64,000 nt of DNA, taken from Vespa crabro (taxonomy: Eukaryota > Arthropoda > Insecta > Hymenoptera > Vespidae). Below, one piece after another: positions 36,616-48,916 of this stretch. How positions within the stretch are numbered: position 1 is the first letter of the stretch; each line of letters begins with the position of its first letter. The stretch lies in contig NC_060955.1 of assembly GCF_910589235.1 (NCBI RefSeq), forward strand, positions 16,744,758 through 16,808,757, given 5' to 3'. Made by a program: the position numbers and the translations under genes. The notes beneath the pieces were generated by a model that ran no database searches, was not told the origin of the DNA, and saw nothing but the letters and a program-made list of their open reading frames with translations.

Positions 36616-39600
36616 GGTATTAATATTATAAACATAATTACGTTATAAAAATTATTACAATAACGAACACGGTAAAAATTATTATAACCACTACTTAAGA
36701 TGCTTTGAAAAATAAGTTCCTCGTATTTCATGAAATTACGTTAACAAGCAAACTAAGGAGTACAATGTTTCTTAGGAAAATCTCTGAAAGACATGGTAGT
36801 TGACAATGAGTACAAACGGATGTATCTCGAAGCGTATATTTCACTTTCTTAGAGGGAAATCGCGGAAACGAGAAGATTCTGGATAAAAGAAAGAGTTTAT
36901 TTTGGATCTTCAGATATTTTGTAACTTTTTAACAGGAAATATATAATCCACAATAATATATAACAACATTTAAAAAATGATCGGAAAATTTAAGAATTGT
37001 AAAGAAAATTATTATTATCTTTTTTTTTCAGAAGGCAGATACAAATAATAGGGATTCGTATCTTCCTAGAGAAAAGTCAAGCGAATTACTCGGAAAATGG
37101 AGAAACAATGGCGAAGCTTTGGAACCGAAATGGCGTGACGGTGATGCTGTACCTTTACTTCCATTTTCTCACTTCGCACAAACCTATGCTCAAGAGGAAA
37201 CCGATTTAACAGGACATGATAATCCCTATGACGTAGTTTATCGAGATAATCTTAATTATCGTCAACTCAACGAGAATCAAGGAGGAAACGATTACGTTGA
37301 TTCACGACAAGAAAGACGATTTCCTCTTCCTAAAGATTCGACGATACGATTGGAGGAAAGAAAATATGGAAGACAATCGCGCGGGAAAATTGAACACGTA
37401 CCGGTTGAACGTCCTTCGAAAGATAAATTTCTTAGAAACGATCGAATGACTTCAACTGGATATCGTGATGCTTTTCAAGTTCATCCAAATGAGTATGAAC
37501 ATGATTTAGCCGACGAAGAATATTTAAAACCTCGACCAAGAAAAAGACGTCCACCTCAGAACGAAGAATTCATTTTAAGTGCTAAAGAAACGATGCATAA
37601 TAACGAAAGAATAAAATTGGATTCTATTTTATCATCTAATGATAAAAAAGACAAAGCATCTTCAAAGAAAATTGAAGCTATAAAATCTTTGTTAAAAATG
37701 CAACAAGAAGAAGGTGTTAGTCTTTCAGAAATATTACATCGTAAAAATTTGACTCTGATAGATCTGTTAAAAGGTAAAGCAGATGTGATCAGTGCATTAA
37801 AAATGAAAGATATCGATGAAATTGGTGATGATATCGAACAGATATCTTTGGCAATGACGAGCACATTGGCTAAATTACCGTCCACGACCCTTCAAAGTAT
37901 ACTTGACACGACTACGACTAAAACAATTACCACGATGGGTCATGTGTCAACGAAAATTTCACAATTGAAAGGAACTACTACTAAAACTTTAGCAGCAATT
38001 TCTCCATCAGAAATCTCTATCGATTTGAATCAAAGCGATGATAAGACGAATCAAAATCTAAATACAACGCGCGAAATCTACAGTGATGAGAATCATGATG
38101 AAATTATGGAATTTTCAGACTTTACAGATTATAAAAAAGGAAGGACTACTGCATCACCAATTTGGATTTCTTTAATAACAGAAAATAATGCTATCGTTCG
38201 TTCTATGCAAAATATTAATCTAAATCGTTCTGATAGGGGTTCCACCTTGAGTATCGTAAGAATTTTGAATCCGACTGTCGAGACATTTACTACAAAAAAT
38301 TTGGAAAAAAACAAACCATTTAATAAAGTATATACTGATACTATACACAAGGAAGATAATTCTAATTTAGCTGTAGCAGAAGATCATTTCGATAGTATTT
38401 CTGAAGCAGATTATCAATATGATGCTCCTTTGAATGATATGCGACAAGATGACGAGATACGTGTGTCCTCTTCGATAAAAAAGAATGAATGCATAAATGA
38501 TAGCGATAAAGATGAAACTATATATTTAGAAAAAGATAAAGATCCTTCAAAAGATTTTTTATCAAAATCCAAAAACGATTCATCCTTCGAAGAAACAATC
38601 AAAACTTTCTTCAAAAACCATCCTAATGTAGAAGATGTGATGTCAGAAGGTAAACGTTACGAAGATATCATGTCAGAAATAGAACCAGAAGCTCGTGCTG
38701 AGATTTTTGAATTATTTGCTTCTGGATCTGGGGGTAAGAATCTGGAACGTTTGTTGAAGTCTAGGAACATGACTTTGGAAGAACTGATTGCTTTACGTCA
38801 AAGAGGTTCCAGTAAAGTTCATTTAGCAGAAGTATCTCGTTTGAGAAATCATAAAGCTTTAAGAATATCAGAAGATAATCAATTATCAGAGAAAAAGCAT
38901 TTTCATAATCCTGAAGAAAAAAGTATAATTGATGAACCTCGAAATGAAACGATTGGAATAAAGAAATTGATGAATGAAACAGAACACATTGGTATTTCGC
39001 AGATCCATCCGAAACTTATTAAGGAAATGACAGAGTTTTCATTTACCACAGAGATTAGTTTTAAAACAAAAAATTATAGTAACGAAAAACATGAAGATCC
39101 AAATCATTTAATAAAAATCACAGAATTATTTAATACCTTTACATCTTTGTCGTTTGATAAAGATCAGGAACAACGAATCTCTAAAAATATTGAAGAAACA
39201 TTAAATAAAAAAACCATAGACGATGAGTCGATTAATATTGTTCAAAGTGATTATGCGAAAGAAATGATTCAAAATAATACTGAAGTAGATATAAGTGTGA
39301 TATACAAGGGATCTATAAACGAAGTGAAACACGATGATCACGACGAAAATGAAGATCGGGGAAAAAGTTTATCAAAGATTAAATCTAGTATAATAGCTAG
39401 TGGGGCTATACTTGGTGTGACGATAGTCGTATTCTTTGCCATCTTTGTAGCTTGTAGAATACGTCATAAACAAAAATATAGGTACAGAAACTCTTTTCCA
39501 CGAACGGTATTTCAGAGTCCAATAGCAACAGCCAGAAAGTTGTCCAATACAAGTAGCTTGAATAATATAATGGTGAGTGTAGTTGCCACTTCGACGACAA

Positions 39601-40995
39601 AGAGATCAGAAAAAAATGATTCACAGCAAAATAGTAGTGGTGACTATGATCCCAAGTGTGACATCGATAATGATTCGCTCGATGCTAATGATAGTTGGGA
39701 AACTATACCTGATTATATAAAATGAAACAACATAATTTCTTTTTAATTGAAGTACGTACTTTCATTTGAGATTTATTTGTGGTTAAAGACCTAAAACAAA
39801 CATGCAAACTGACACTGGACAAAGGCTGATGTAAAATTGATATAAACTTTTTAGTATTCTTTTTTGTGCAATGGACATGGATATTCGACAAAAATTTATC
39901 CAAAATAATTATGAGCAGTAAAGCAAACTCATATTAGATGTTTTCAAAAGAACGAAAACATCAAGTTCATTAATATGTTATAAATATGATCACGATGTCA
40001 ATCTCATCTCTTTTCGTTCTTTAGTTATAAATACATCTAGACGTAATGTATTTATTTATGATTTAGTATGTAATATAAAATATTTTTGTAAAAAGATCAG
40101 TCTGTATAATCACCCTTCTTATGTCAGTACCTAAATTTAAATAATATATCTAGATAATTTACTCACATATAATCATCATAAGAAAAAAAATCCCTGAGCA
40201 AGTTAGATACTGCATCGTTTCCATTTTGAAAAACTCTATTAAAATAAGTGTATTGTCGTGTAATATTTCTGACTTGTTTCAAAGCAGTTTCTGAAAAAAA
40301 AGAAACCAGTTTTAAATATATTGTTATGAATATTTCTTATTTAATCAGACATTTTATACAAAAAGAGTTTACCTAATGTTAGACTGCCTTTAAGCTCCTT
40401 CATTTCAAGCAGATTCATATAGAGTACTGTATTATAACTAGTGGGAAGAATATCAAAATAAGATTTCCATTTTGAATTTTCTTTATACTTTTCAACGAGC
40501 AAAGCAATGGCTAATGCCACTTGTGGCATTTGTTGTATCAATGGATCACGTTGAAAACTTTCTAACTCAGGGGCAGCTGTTTGAGTACTAAATATAAGTT
40601 TCCTAGGTATTTCCAAAATAAGTTCATTCTCTAAAAAATCACGTTCTGCCCTTAGACCTAAGTCGTATCCTGTAAATCCAACTATACTTGCTCCATCTAC
40701 GTTAACATCATTCTCTTTCAGCCAGCTCATGAATTGTCCAACCCCCCGGGATTGTTTTGATAGCTTTGTCTTCATCGGTTGTAAATAACTAGTGTTGTAG
40801 GTAATTAGTATTAAACTTGGTGTGATATTCATATAATAATCCCATAGCTGTGTGTCATACGCAGGATCGCAGCTCACTAAACAAATTAATTAAAATAAAT
40901 ATTACTATTTCTCATTACCATATAGTTTACATAAGATGTACAAATCATCATTGTATTAACTTCAATAGTTTATAAAATTTTATGATTTACAAATA

Positions 40996-41062
<67 letters not shown>

Positions 41063-41463
41063 ATGCATATACATATATATGTTAATGAAAGAATATTGTG
41101 TGTAAATAAATCATTATACTGTTGTTGTTAGAGAGAAAGAAAAGATGATTTAAAAGTTTGTAATTTCAAATATTTTAGTTTTTATATCAAAATATAATTT
41201 ACCCCAGTTATTGGACAAGAAATTGCTTAATCCGACGATAAGTATCGCAAACGTTGATCCCCACCCTCGTGTGACCTGATAAAGTAGACTATCGCGATAG
41301 AGTCGTACCACCAAATTCAAAGTCAGACAAGGCTCGTGGTATTTTACTCACTGTGAAAAACTTGGTCGCACAAAGCATTGAGCTTTTTTCTTGCTTTCAC
41401 CACCGACGTTTGTCTTTGATGATAGTTCTGCTTCGAAGAAGAATGAGACTTCTTTTTGTTCAT
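29648..41463 (-). CDS. SETD3: SETD3, actin-histidine N-methyltransferase
   Basis: SETD3 methylates actin at His73 in the cytosol. Seven exons, all phase-consistent: 41352-41463, 40373-40876, 40167-40290, 30791-30905, 30508-30660, 29879-30202, 29648-29773, for 485 residues. The N-terminus MNKKKSHSSSKQN is basic. The split SET domain runs from FMSWLKENDVNVDG to the substrate/cofactor motifs WAVSTVMTRQN, LIPMWDMCNH and GEQIFISYGSRTNSDFLVHSGF, so the Asn-His and Tyr catalytic-site elements are present. A Rubisco-LSMT-type substrate-binding domain fills residues about 340-480. The protein is shorter than human SETD3 (594 aa) because it lacks the acidic C-terminal tail. The intron 30906-40166 is 9.26 kb and contains another gene on the opposite strand. 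Confidence 0.95.
30335..30400. repeat. (TA)n microsatellite
   Basis: TA run in the SETD3 intron between the exons at 29879-30202 and 30508-30660. Confidence 0.9.
31021..31120. repeat. AT-rich repeat, duplicated 45-base unit
   Basis: The sequence AGTGTATAGCTATATTATAA occurs at 31041 and again at 31086 within an AT run, so a 45-base unit was duplicated. The inner TATAGCTATA is palindromic. Confidence 0.8.
34225..34259. repeat. (AT)n microsatellite
   Basis: AT run about 65 bases upstream of the nested gene's start codon. Confidence 0.9.
34324..39725 (+). CDS. novel single-pass membrane protein nested in the SETD3 intron
   Basis: Exons 34324-34540 and 37039-39725 join at phase 1 (GTAAGA donor; the acceptor CAG at 37036-37038 is the one that keeps frame) for 967 residues. 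An in-frame TGA at 34315 precedes the ATG. The N-terminus looks like a signal peptide (hydrophobic VIFVILCITAITIHIL at about residues 13-28). The long ectodomain is hydrophilic and Ser/Thr/Asp/Lys-rich, with many N-x-S/T sequons and no globular fold I know. A transmembrane helix lies at about 856-880 (IIASGAILGVTIVVFFAIFV), then a basic stop-transfer (CRIRHKQKYRYR) and an 85-residue tail ending WETIPDYIK. Two spaced segments resemble each other: RKNLTLIDLLKG (about residue 307) and SRNMTLEELIALR (about 648). No family recognised. Type I cell-surface topology is predicted. Confidence 0.82.
36573..36614. repeat. poly(A) tract
   Basis: About 42 consecutive A bases in the intron of the nested gene. 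No retrotransposon body or target-site duplication could be identified next to it. Confidence 0.85.
40998..41054. repeat. (AT)n microsatellite
   Basis: AT run in SETD3 intron 1. Confidence 0.9.
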
Positions 41464-42328
41464 CTTCGTTCTATTTCATAGCACCTTGTAAGATCTCTTC
41501 GCATTCAGACGCATTATAATGCGTAATCCGTGCACCCACTTTCGGTAAGAATAAACACTTTTCCTTCGTACAAAAATAGAACGCCAGTAGTTTCACCTTC
41601 TAATGTATTTCAGAGACCATAACCTCGAAATTTTCCAGCCGCAGCAAGAACACCAACGGCGGAGATTTCTGAGATATGGAGGGCTCTGTCGCACTATATT
41701 GATTTTCATTCCTACAAGAGTAAATTAATTTTTCTCGTTAATTTTGACGATCATTTTTTTTCAATCTGCATTCATCTTATCTTTTTTTTATCTATATAGT
41801 AAAAATGATATCATTCTAGAAAATCGAATTTCATTAATATGGATTGTCAACAATCCATATCGTTTTTAAAAATTAAATGCATTCGCCATTTTTAGATATC
41901 ATCATTTTAATGTCTTGTTATATCTCTCAGTTAATTATTTATGAAGAACGATAACAAAATGCACAATATTAATTAACTATCGAAATCCTCATGAGATATT
42001 TCGTATTAACTTATTGATAAATCAAATCAAACGTACGAACGAATCCAAATGGTTAATTCTTATTCTTTGTTAATCCTATTGGACAAAGTTCTCTTTCAAA
42101 ATCTTATTATTTATTTCTTATAAATGAAATGAAACATTGTATATCAGTGTAAGGAGATTATTTTTTTATATGGTATAACTTGAAATAACGTATATAAGGT
42201 TGTGCAGATAAATGTTCGATATTTCTTTTCAATTTGTATCTAAGAAAATTTTCTAGAAATATACAGTTATTGTTATAGTAATTAAATATTTACATTAAGG
42301 GGTCTCCAAATTATTAATCTTTTCAAAG

Positions 42329-42381
<53 letters not shown>

Positions 42382-44291
42382 CCATAATTAAAAGATTCAT
42401 AGCATTTTCTATTGAGACTATGCACCATTTTACATTATATAGTAATTGTATTAATAAAAAAATATTTAATATCTTCAAAAAAATGTATACCTCTAAAATT
42501 ACATGACGTGTTTCAAATTAAAATTCCTCAACGGATTTAAACTTTCTAACTCATGGAATATATTAAATTATTTTTTTATTTACAACATTCCAAAAAAAAA
42601 AAAAAGAAAAAAAAAAAACAAGAAAAAAAAGATAAGAATAGGTAAAAATAGCATTGCAATCATGTTGAATGAATGTGATAGAAGAATACAGAATATTAAT
42701 TTTGTTACATATATCTATAATTTTGTTTTGATAAAATCTTGAGCTCTATTATTTTTGTTTACATATATGTCAATTCACAAAATTTTTCTTACAAAGAGGA
42801 GCATATATAAAGAGCCCCCTTAATGTTACTCAATCATTAAGATTTCTGTATAATTAGACTGTTACAGTAAAACAGTAATAATTTGAATTTTCACGCTGCA
42901 AAGCAAAACAAATTCATTGCAACAAAAAATAACCGCAATGAATAAAACAACAATGTAGCTGTATTAAAATAATAATCAATAACATTCAACTGCAAACCTT
43001 ATGCATTAATTTGTCTGTTTTAAGAACAAAAAGAGTAAGTTCTTAAAACAGTTATGCGCAATATTATTTTGCATAAAACAAATAACACTATGTTTCCTCG
43101 AGTTATTTAATACTAAGTACTGATTATAAATTTATTTTACTTATATTATTTATTTTTTTTTTTGTTATAATAAAAGGAGAGAAAAAAATAAAGAAATAAT
43201 AGGACTGGATAGAATACCACAATTTATAAACGTATTTAGATATTCATTGGAAACTTATAACTATATAATTTGTACTGAGTACAGATCAACCGCAATAAGC
43301 TTCTTTTATATTATTTATATTGCTTATGCACAGTGCAGCGAAATTAGAATTATATTACACATTCTACAAAATTACTTGTCAATTTCGCCATAGCTTCTTT
43401 GCAGCGGAAAACTCGTATCTTAACTACTAAAGATACAATTATGATAATAATAATAATAATAATATATATACCATTATTTTATACAACCTAATTTCTAAAT
43501 AGAGCCTTACAGACCGACCACAATGATTAGATTTGTCCTGCTACCCCAAATAGAAAATCAACATTATATTATATACTTTGAAACGATTTGCTTCTTTCGT
43601 ATGATTTTATATTCTTTAACCGAAGTTATATTGAGAATAGTCTTGCAGATTCGTAGAAATTAAAAAATTTTCTACTCGCCAACTTTAAATAAAATTTCTT
43701 AAAACTGTACCGTCACTCTTTGGCTCCGAGTGTTCGTTTTCTTTAAATGATCGATTTAATATTCATGCAGAGCTTTATGCAAATTAACTTGGATGACATT
43801 AACACAGGTACACATCACAGCACCTTTGATAAGCTGTAATTACTTTAACATTCTTGTGCAGATAAAAAGTGCGATATATAACTGCAACCTATAAAAGCCA
43901 GAATTTGTCATTTAATTGTAAAAATGTATACAAGAGTACCAGTATCACGTAAAATTTTGATTTAATAAGATAAAATATTACGTGATAAGAAGGCCGTTCT
44001 TGTATTCGTTTATCACAAAATCTTTATCCATGGCACTGTGCCTCTGATAGCTGTACAATGTACCAAACACGTTGCGAGAGAGATATTTGTTGAAGGCTAT
44101 AAAACTCACATAAATATATAAATTATTTCTCATCCAAGTTATAAACATTGTAATTGGTTGTGCAAACACTATAGAGTCAAATTTACAAAACTTTTAAACA
44201 CATACGCGTGTCAAGTAATTTGTGTTTCTTTTACATTTGTTCTTCTTACATTTATATTTTCTTTGTTACACATTTTATATCTTATCTTTAT
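41464..44291. other. intergenic, SETD3 to the MBD-F-box gene
   Basis: SETD3 promoter/5' UTR at the left and the 3' flank of the MBD gene at the right. Otherwise AT-rich with an AT microsatellite at 42332-42380. No coding exon seen. Confidence 0.5.
42332..42380. repeat. (AT)n microsatellite
   Basis: AT dinucleotide run in intergenic DNA. Confidence 0.9.
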
Positions 44292-45892
44292 TTACTGTGT
44301 AGTAGTATCAGAAATGCTCTGTCGCCATGTGGCGTGGAAGGGTATCTTTAGTATTTTAACACGTGTCTTAGGTAATGCAGTTAAAAGAAGTTTTTGAAGT
44401 TGTGGTAATGGTAGAATATCGACTTGTGGACTCGTCATATTTAACTGTTTATCTTCACCTATAAACAAAATGAAAATTTTATTTAATTTGAATTAATATA
44501 AATCTTATCTATCAAAATTCATGCCATTAACATAATGAAATGAAAATCTTCACAATTGTTTAAACATTTCAACATACCTTTTTGGTTATCATTTTCATCC
44601 TCGACATCTTCGATTAATTTTAAACAGGGTACTGGTTTCAAAACTGGTATAGAATCGCCAGTAACCTGTTTGTTCATCAAATTGCACTGGTCAACAAATA
44701 ATTCTGTAACTCTTAACAATTCAAGAGTAACGCCCCAAACAAAATGTGTTAAATTATGTGACAATTCGGTAACACCACCTAATACCATGTTATTTGAAGT
44801 AGCTGATTGTGATATGTAGGTCGGTATAATCAATAACCTCTTAATATTTTTACAATTAGCAAGACACTTATCAAAACCATTTTTTACATCGAAATTAACT
44901 AACTCCATTTGGTTTAAATTTTCCAATTTCGAAACACCTTCTAAGATGTCAAATGTACAACAAGATCCTTGACCCTTTTCAAGTCGGAGACGTTCCAATT
45001 TTTGTAATTTTATTAAAACAGATGTTCCAAACTTATCTGGAAAATCTGAACACTCCCCTAATTCTAATGTTTCTAAATTTATTAATGTCTGTATTATATC
45101 AATTTTCTTCTTTCCAAGTTCCTTAACTGATGTTAAACTCTACAAATAATTATAATAATTGAATAAAAAATCGATAATTATACAAGTGCATCATAAGACA
45201 ATAATTTGAATAACAACTTACCAATTGTGTTAATTGTGTTAATTCTTTTATTGGTGTAAGATCTTCTTGCAAAGACATTCCACTTATTGCTTTAAGTCTT
45301 AATTCTTGGCATTGTTTAAGATTACCAACAGATTGTAAATTTAAAGAATCACATTTGATTGTCATTGCACTCAATACTTGTAATTGCGGGCAATTTTTAA
45401 TGACTTCTTCTACCACCATGACGGGGCATCTACATAGCTCTAATTTAACAAGGCTCGTCACTCTAGGTATTACAGATAGAAACTTTCTCCAAATACTATC
45501 TGATTCTCCAGCTACAAGCATTTTCCTGAGATCCAAATGCTGTGTGCCATGTCTTTGCAACGTATCTGCTAAACCATCCCAATCCGTTACTTGGCTATTC
45601 TTCATTCTTACTGTTTTCCATAAAGAAGGATGTGCAGCCAAATCTCGCCACATTTTACAAACACGAGCTGCACGTAATAATTCTTGCACCTTGAGATATT
45701 GAAAAATTCGTAATAATGCATGATAACCCGCACATACATTATCCATAAAGTGATGTTGTAGATTTGACTCCTGTTGATTCTGTTTTCTTCTGTAAACATC
45801 AAAGTAATTGTTTGATTAGTTAAAATATAAACTCATTGATATCATTGCTTATTATAATCTGAATATACTAGCTATATATATATTTATATATC

Positions 45893-45938
<46 letters not shown>

Positions 45939-46546
45939 CTTATTCGCTAGACTATATATACTACCAGTATGTATATACGTATATACGCTCATATAAATAT
46001 GTATTATACATGAATACATACGAAAGCAACAACAAATATCGAAAATACCATGTTATTAATATTCTAGTTTTTTTTTTCTTTTCTTTTTCTTTTTTTTTTT
46101 TAAATATATATGCTTATAAACATAAGTTGCCAATTTGTAAATATCTTTTCATGTGTAATAAATGACATTTTATATAAAACACATAAAAATTCGTAAAAAG
46201 AATATTCTAGAAATATAGACGATAATCTGATTGTATTACACGGTAGTATCTTAAAATGATGATAATATATTAAATTAAAAAAGTCAAATAAAAAAAAATA
46301 TATATGAAATACAGGATTGATAGAGGAGAAGGACATAGGACAATTTTTTGGGAAAACGCACTAAGATTTTTTTTGTGTTTCGGCTCGCACATGTCTTTAT
46401 ATCTGTAAATATAAAAAGTAAAAATGAATTAGATTTTTTTTTAATGAAGCACTTATTAATAGCTGAATCTATAATTGTAGTATTAATGTAAGGAAACGTT
46501 ATCTATAACCAATATACATACATACATACATACATACATACATACA

Positions 46547-46580
<34 letters not shown>

Positions 46581-48884
46581 CATACATATATACATACATA
46601 TATATGTATATGTATACATATTACCAAATTATATTTTTCAATATTATAAATTTTTCTCAAAAAATCATTTGTTTTAAGTAAATATAATAAATTTTATTTT
46701 ACGAACTGAGCGACTAATTATTTCTTATTTTTATATTTTGATACTTTCTTAATATCTATCTTCAATTGAATATTTTGTAAATTCTAATCTTTACTTTAAT
46801 ACTACAATTATAGGGAACCCACAACGATCAGATTACATGATCATTGTTTTTTTTGTTTGGTTTATTTCTTTTTTATTTTCTTTTTGTTCTTTTCCTTATT
46901 TTTCCTCTTTTTTTTTTTTGGTCGAATATTAGTCAAGATTTTGGCTGCATTTCTAAGAAGCTAAGGCAGTGTGCTTCGATCATAAGATAAAATCAAATTC
47001 ATTTTTTATATAGAAGTTTTATATTTGCAAATATAATAAACACCAGTATATATTGCATTTACAATTTTACACAAGCAGCTTCAATATACCAAGTATATAA
47101 ATAATAATCTACTTTGTATAATCCTTATTTGAAAAATAATTGAATCGACTAGTTCCCCCTCTCGCTGCATTGTATAAATATGCATTATTATAAATTATTT
47201 CGATGCACATTAAAGCTTTTTTATTAGAAGCAACTATATATATATATATATAATATTTAAGAAAATCGTATAAAGATAGACTACTGATGCCATTATGTTC
47301 TCATTGTTGTTTTGTAAAGGCATAGCATACTGATCTTGTAAATACAATATGTACAAAGCAACTGCCAAAACCTCAAAAGAGAGTTGCCTTAAATTATAAC
47401 TTATTCATAGGACAAGCTTAACAGAATAAAGTAAAATAAGAATGCCTCTGCTCATATGTTTTAAAAACACTTACCTATTACCCATCTGCATTATATTCGC
47501 ATTAATTACTATTTGTTTTATATCTGTTCTATTCATTTCACTGTCTATACCAAATGTACTTATATTATTTTGTATTGCCATTGAAGACATTGATTTTTTA
47601 ATAGGTGATCTACTACTCGTTCTTCTTGTTTCAATCGATGAATATGCTTTTGTATTAAAAATTTGATTTTCTAATTGTGTATTTATATTGATAGAAGTAT
47701 TTGTATTAATATTACTGTCCATTTCATTCGTGTCATCAGATCCATACGAAGCAGAAACGTCCTTAGACAATTCTTTATCATAAACACTTTCAGTCATATC
47801 ATTGGCACCAGATATTTTTTTCGAAGATGAAACACTTGTATTTGTAATGATTGAATTTTCCATTGTATTGGATATGTCAATTAAAGAACTTTCCTGTAAC
47901 ATTGGTGGTTTGTCACCAATTTTATCAGGTTTTACTGTAATTGCTGGTTGAACTGCCATAGCATTATTCTTTGGTACAACTATATATCTTTTGCCTCCCA
48001 TCAAAGCAATATTTTGCGCTGGTTTTGGTAATATTCCATCATGACTTTGCAAAAATTCATTCTCTGATTGAGGAAACCAAGTATCCTCTTTTTTCTCCGA
48101 CAGCGAAGTCGAACTTGTCATTGTTGCTGTTTTAGAAAATTTACTAGTACTACGTGACTGTATATCCACATTCTCTGATTTTGGAATTCTTTGTAATTTT
48201 GGTGGAGTTAAGCTTGTTTGTGGCTTTTGTTTTGCATTTTGCGTGCCTAACATGCTGATTGGAATCAACGGAGGTGGTGTTAAAGATGGATTCATTGATT
48301 GATGTTGATGAGTTTCTGTTGAATCTTGTTGACAATTCTACAACACAAATAGAGTTACAGGAAATTAAAAATAAATAAAATATATAAATATAAAAATAAT
48401 TATATTTAAAAATAATTCTACATTTCTAAAATACGGAGATATATAGAAATATACACAACATTGATCATGTCTTATTTATTATTACAATATAGTTAATAAA
48501 TACCTACCTTACAAATATAATCATCACTTCCTGAAAATTCCAAGCCATCTACGCACTCAGGATGATATAAGCAAAGGCATACGCGACACTGTAAACTGGG
48601 AATCAGTCCCATACTTGTTGAACATCTTATGCTGCATGGTTCTTGAACTTTGGGCCTGTAAGATGTGCGTTGATAGGGGGAAAAAGTGGAAGGAGAATGT
48701 AAAATAGATAATAAGGATTTATGGGATATAGAAAGAATTGGATAAATATGTAGCGTTATGAAAATTATAGAAGGTAATTGCTTCTAAAACATGCCCTGCC
48801 TTATATATATTCACAACTCCTAATAATATTTTCCAGTTGCGTGATGTAAATTAACTAAATTATGACAGTTTTGTAAATTTCTAT

Positions 48885-48916
<32 letters not shown>

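Noticed and set aside
37556..38614. Minus-strand frames opposite the nested membrane-protein gene
   Set aside because: Shadows of the long plus-strand exon, with no splice or homology support.
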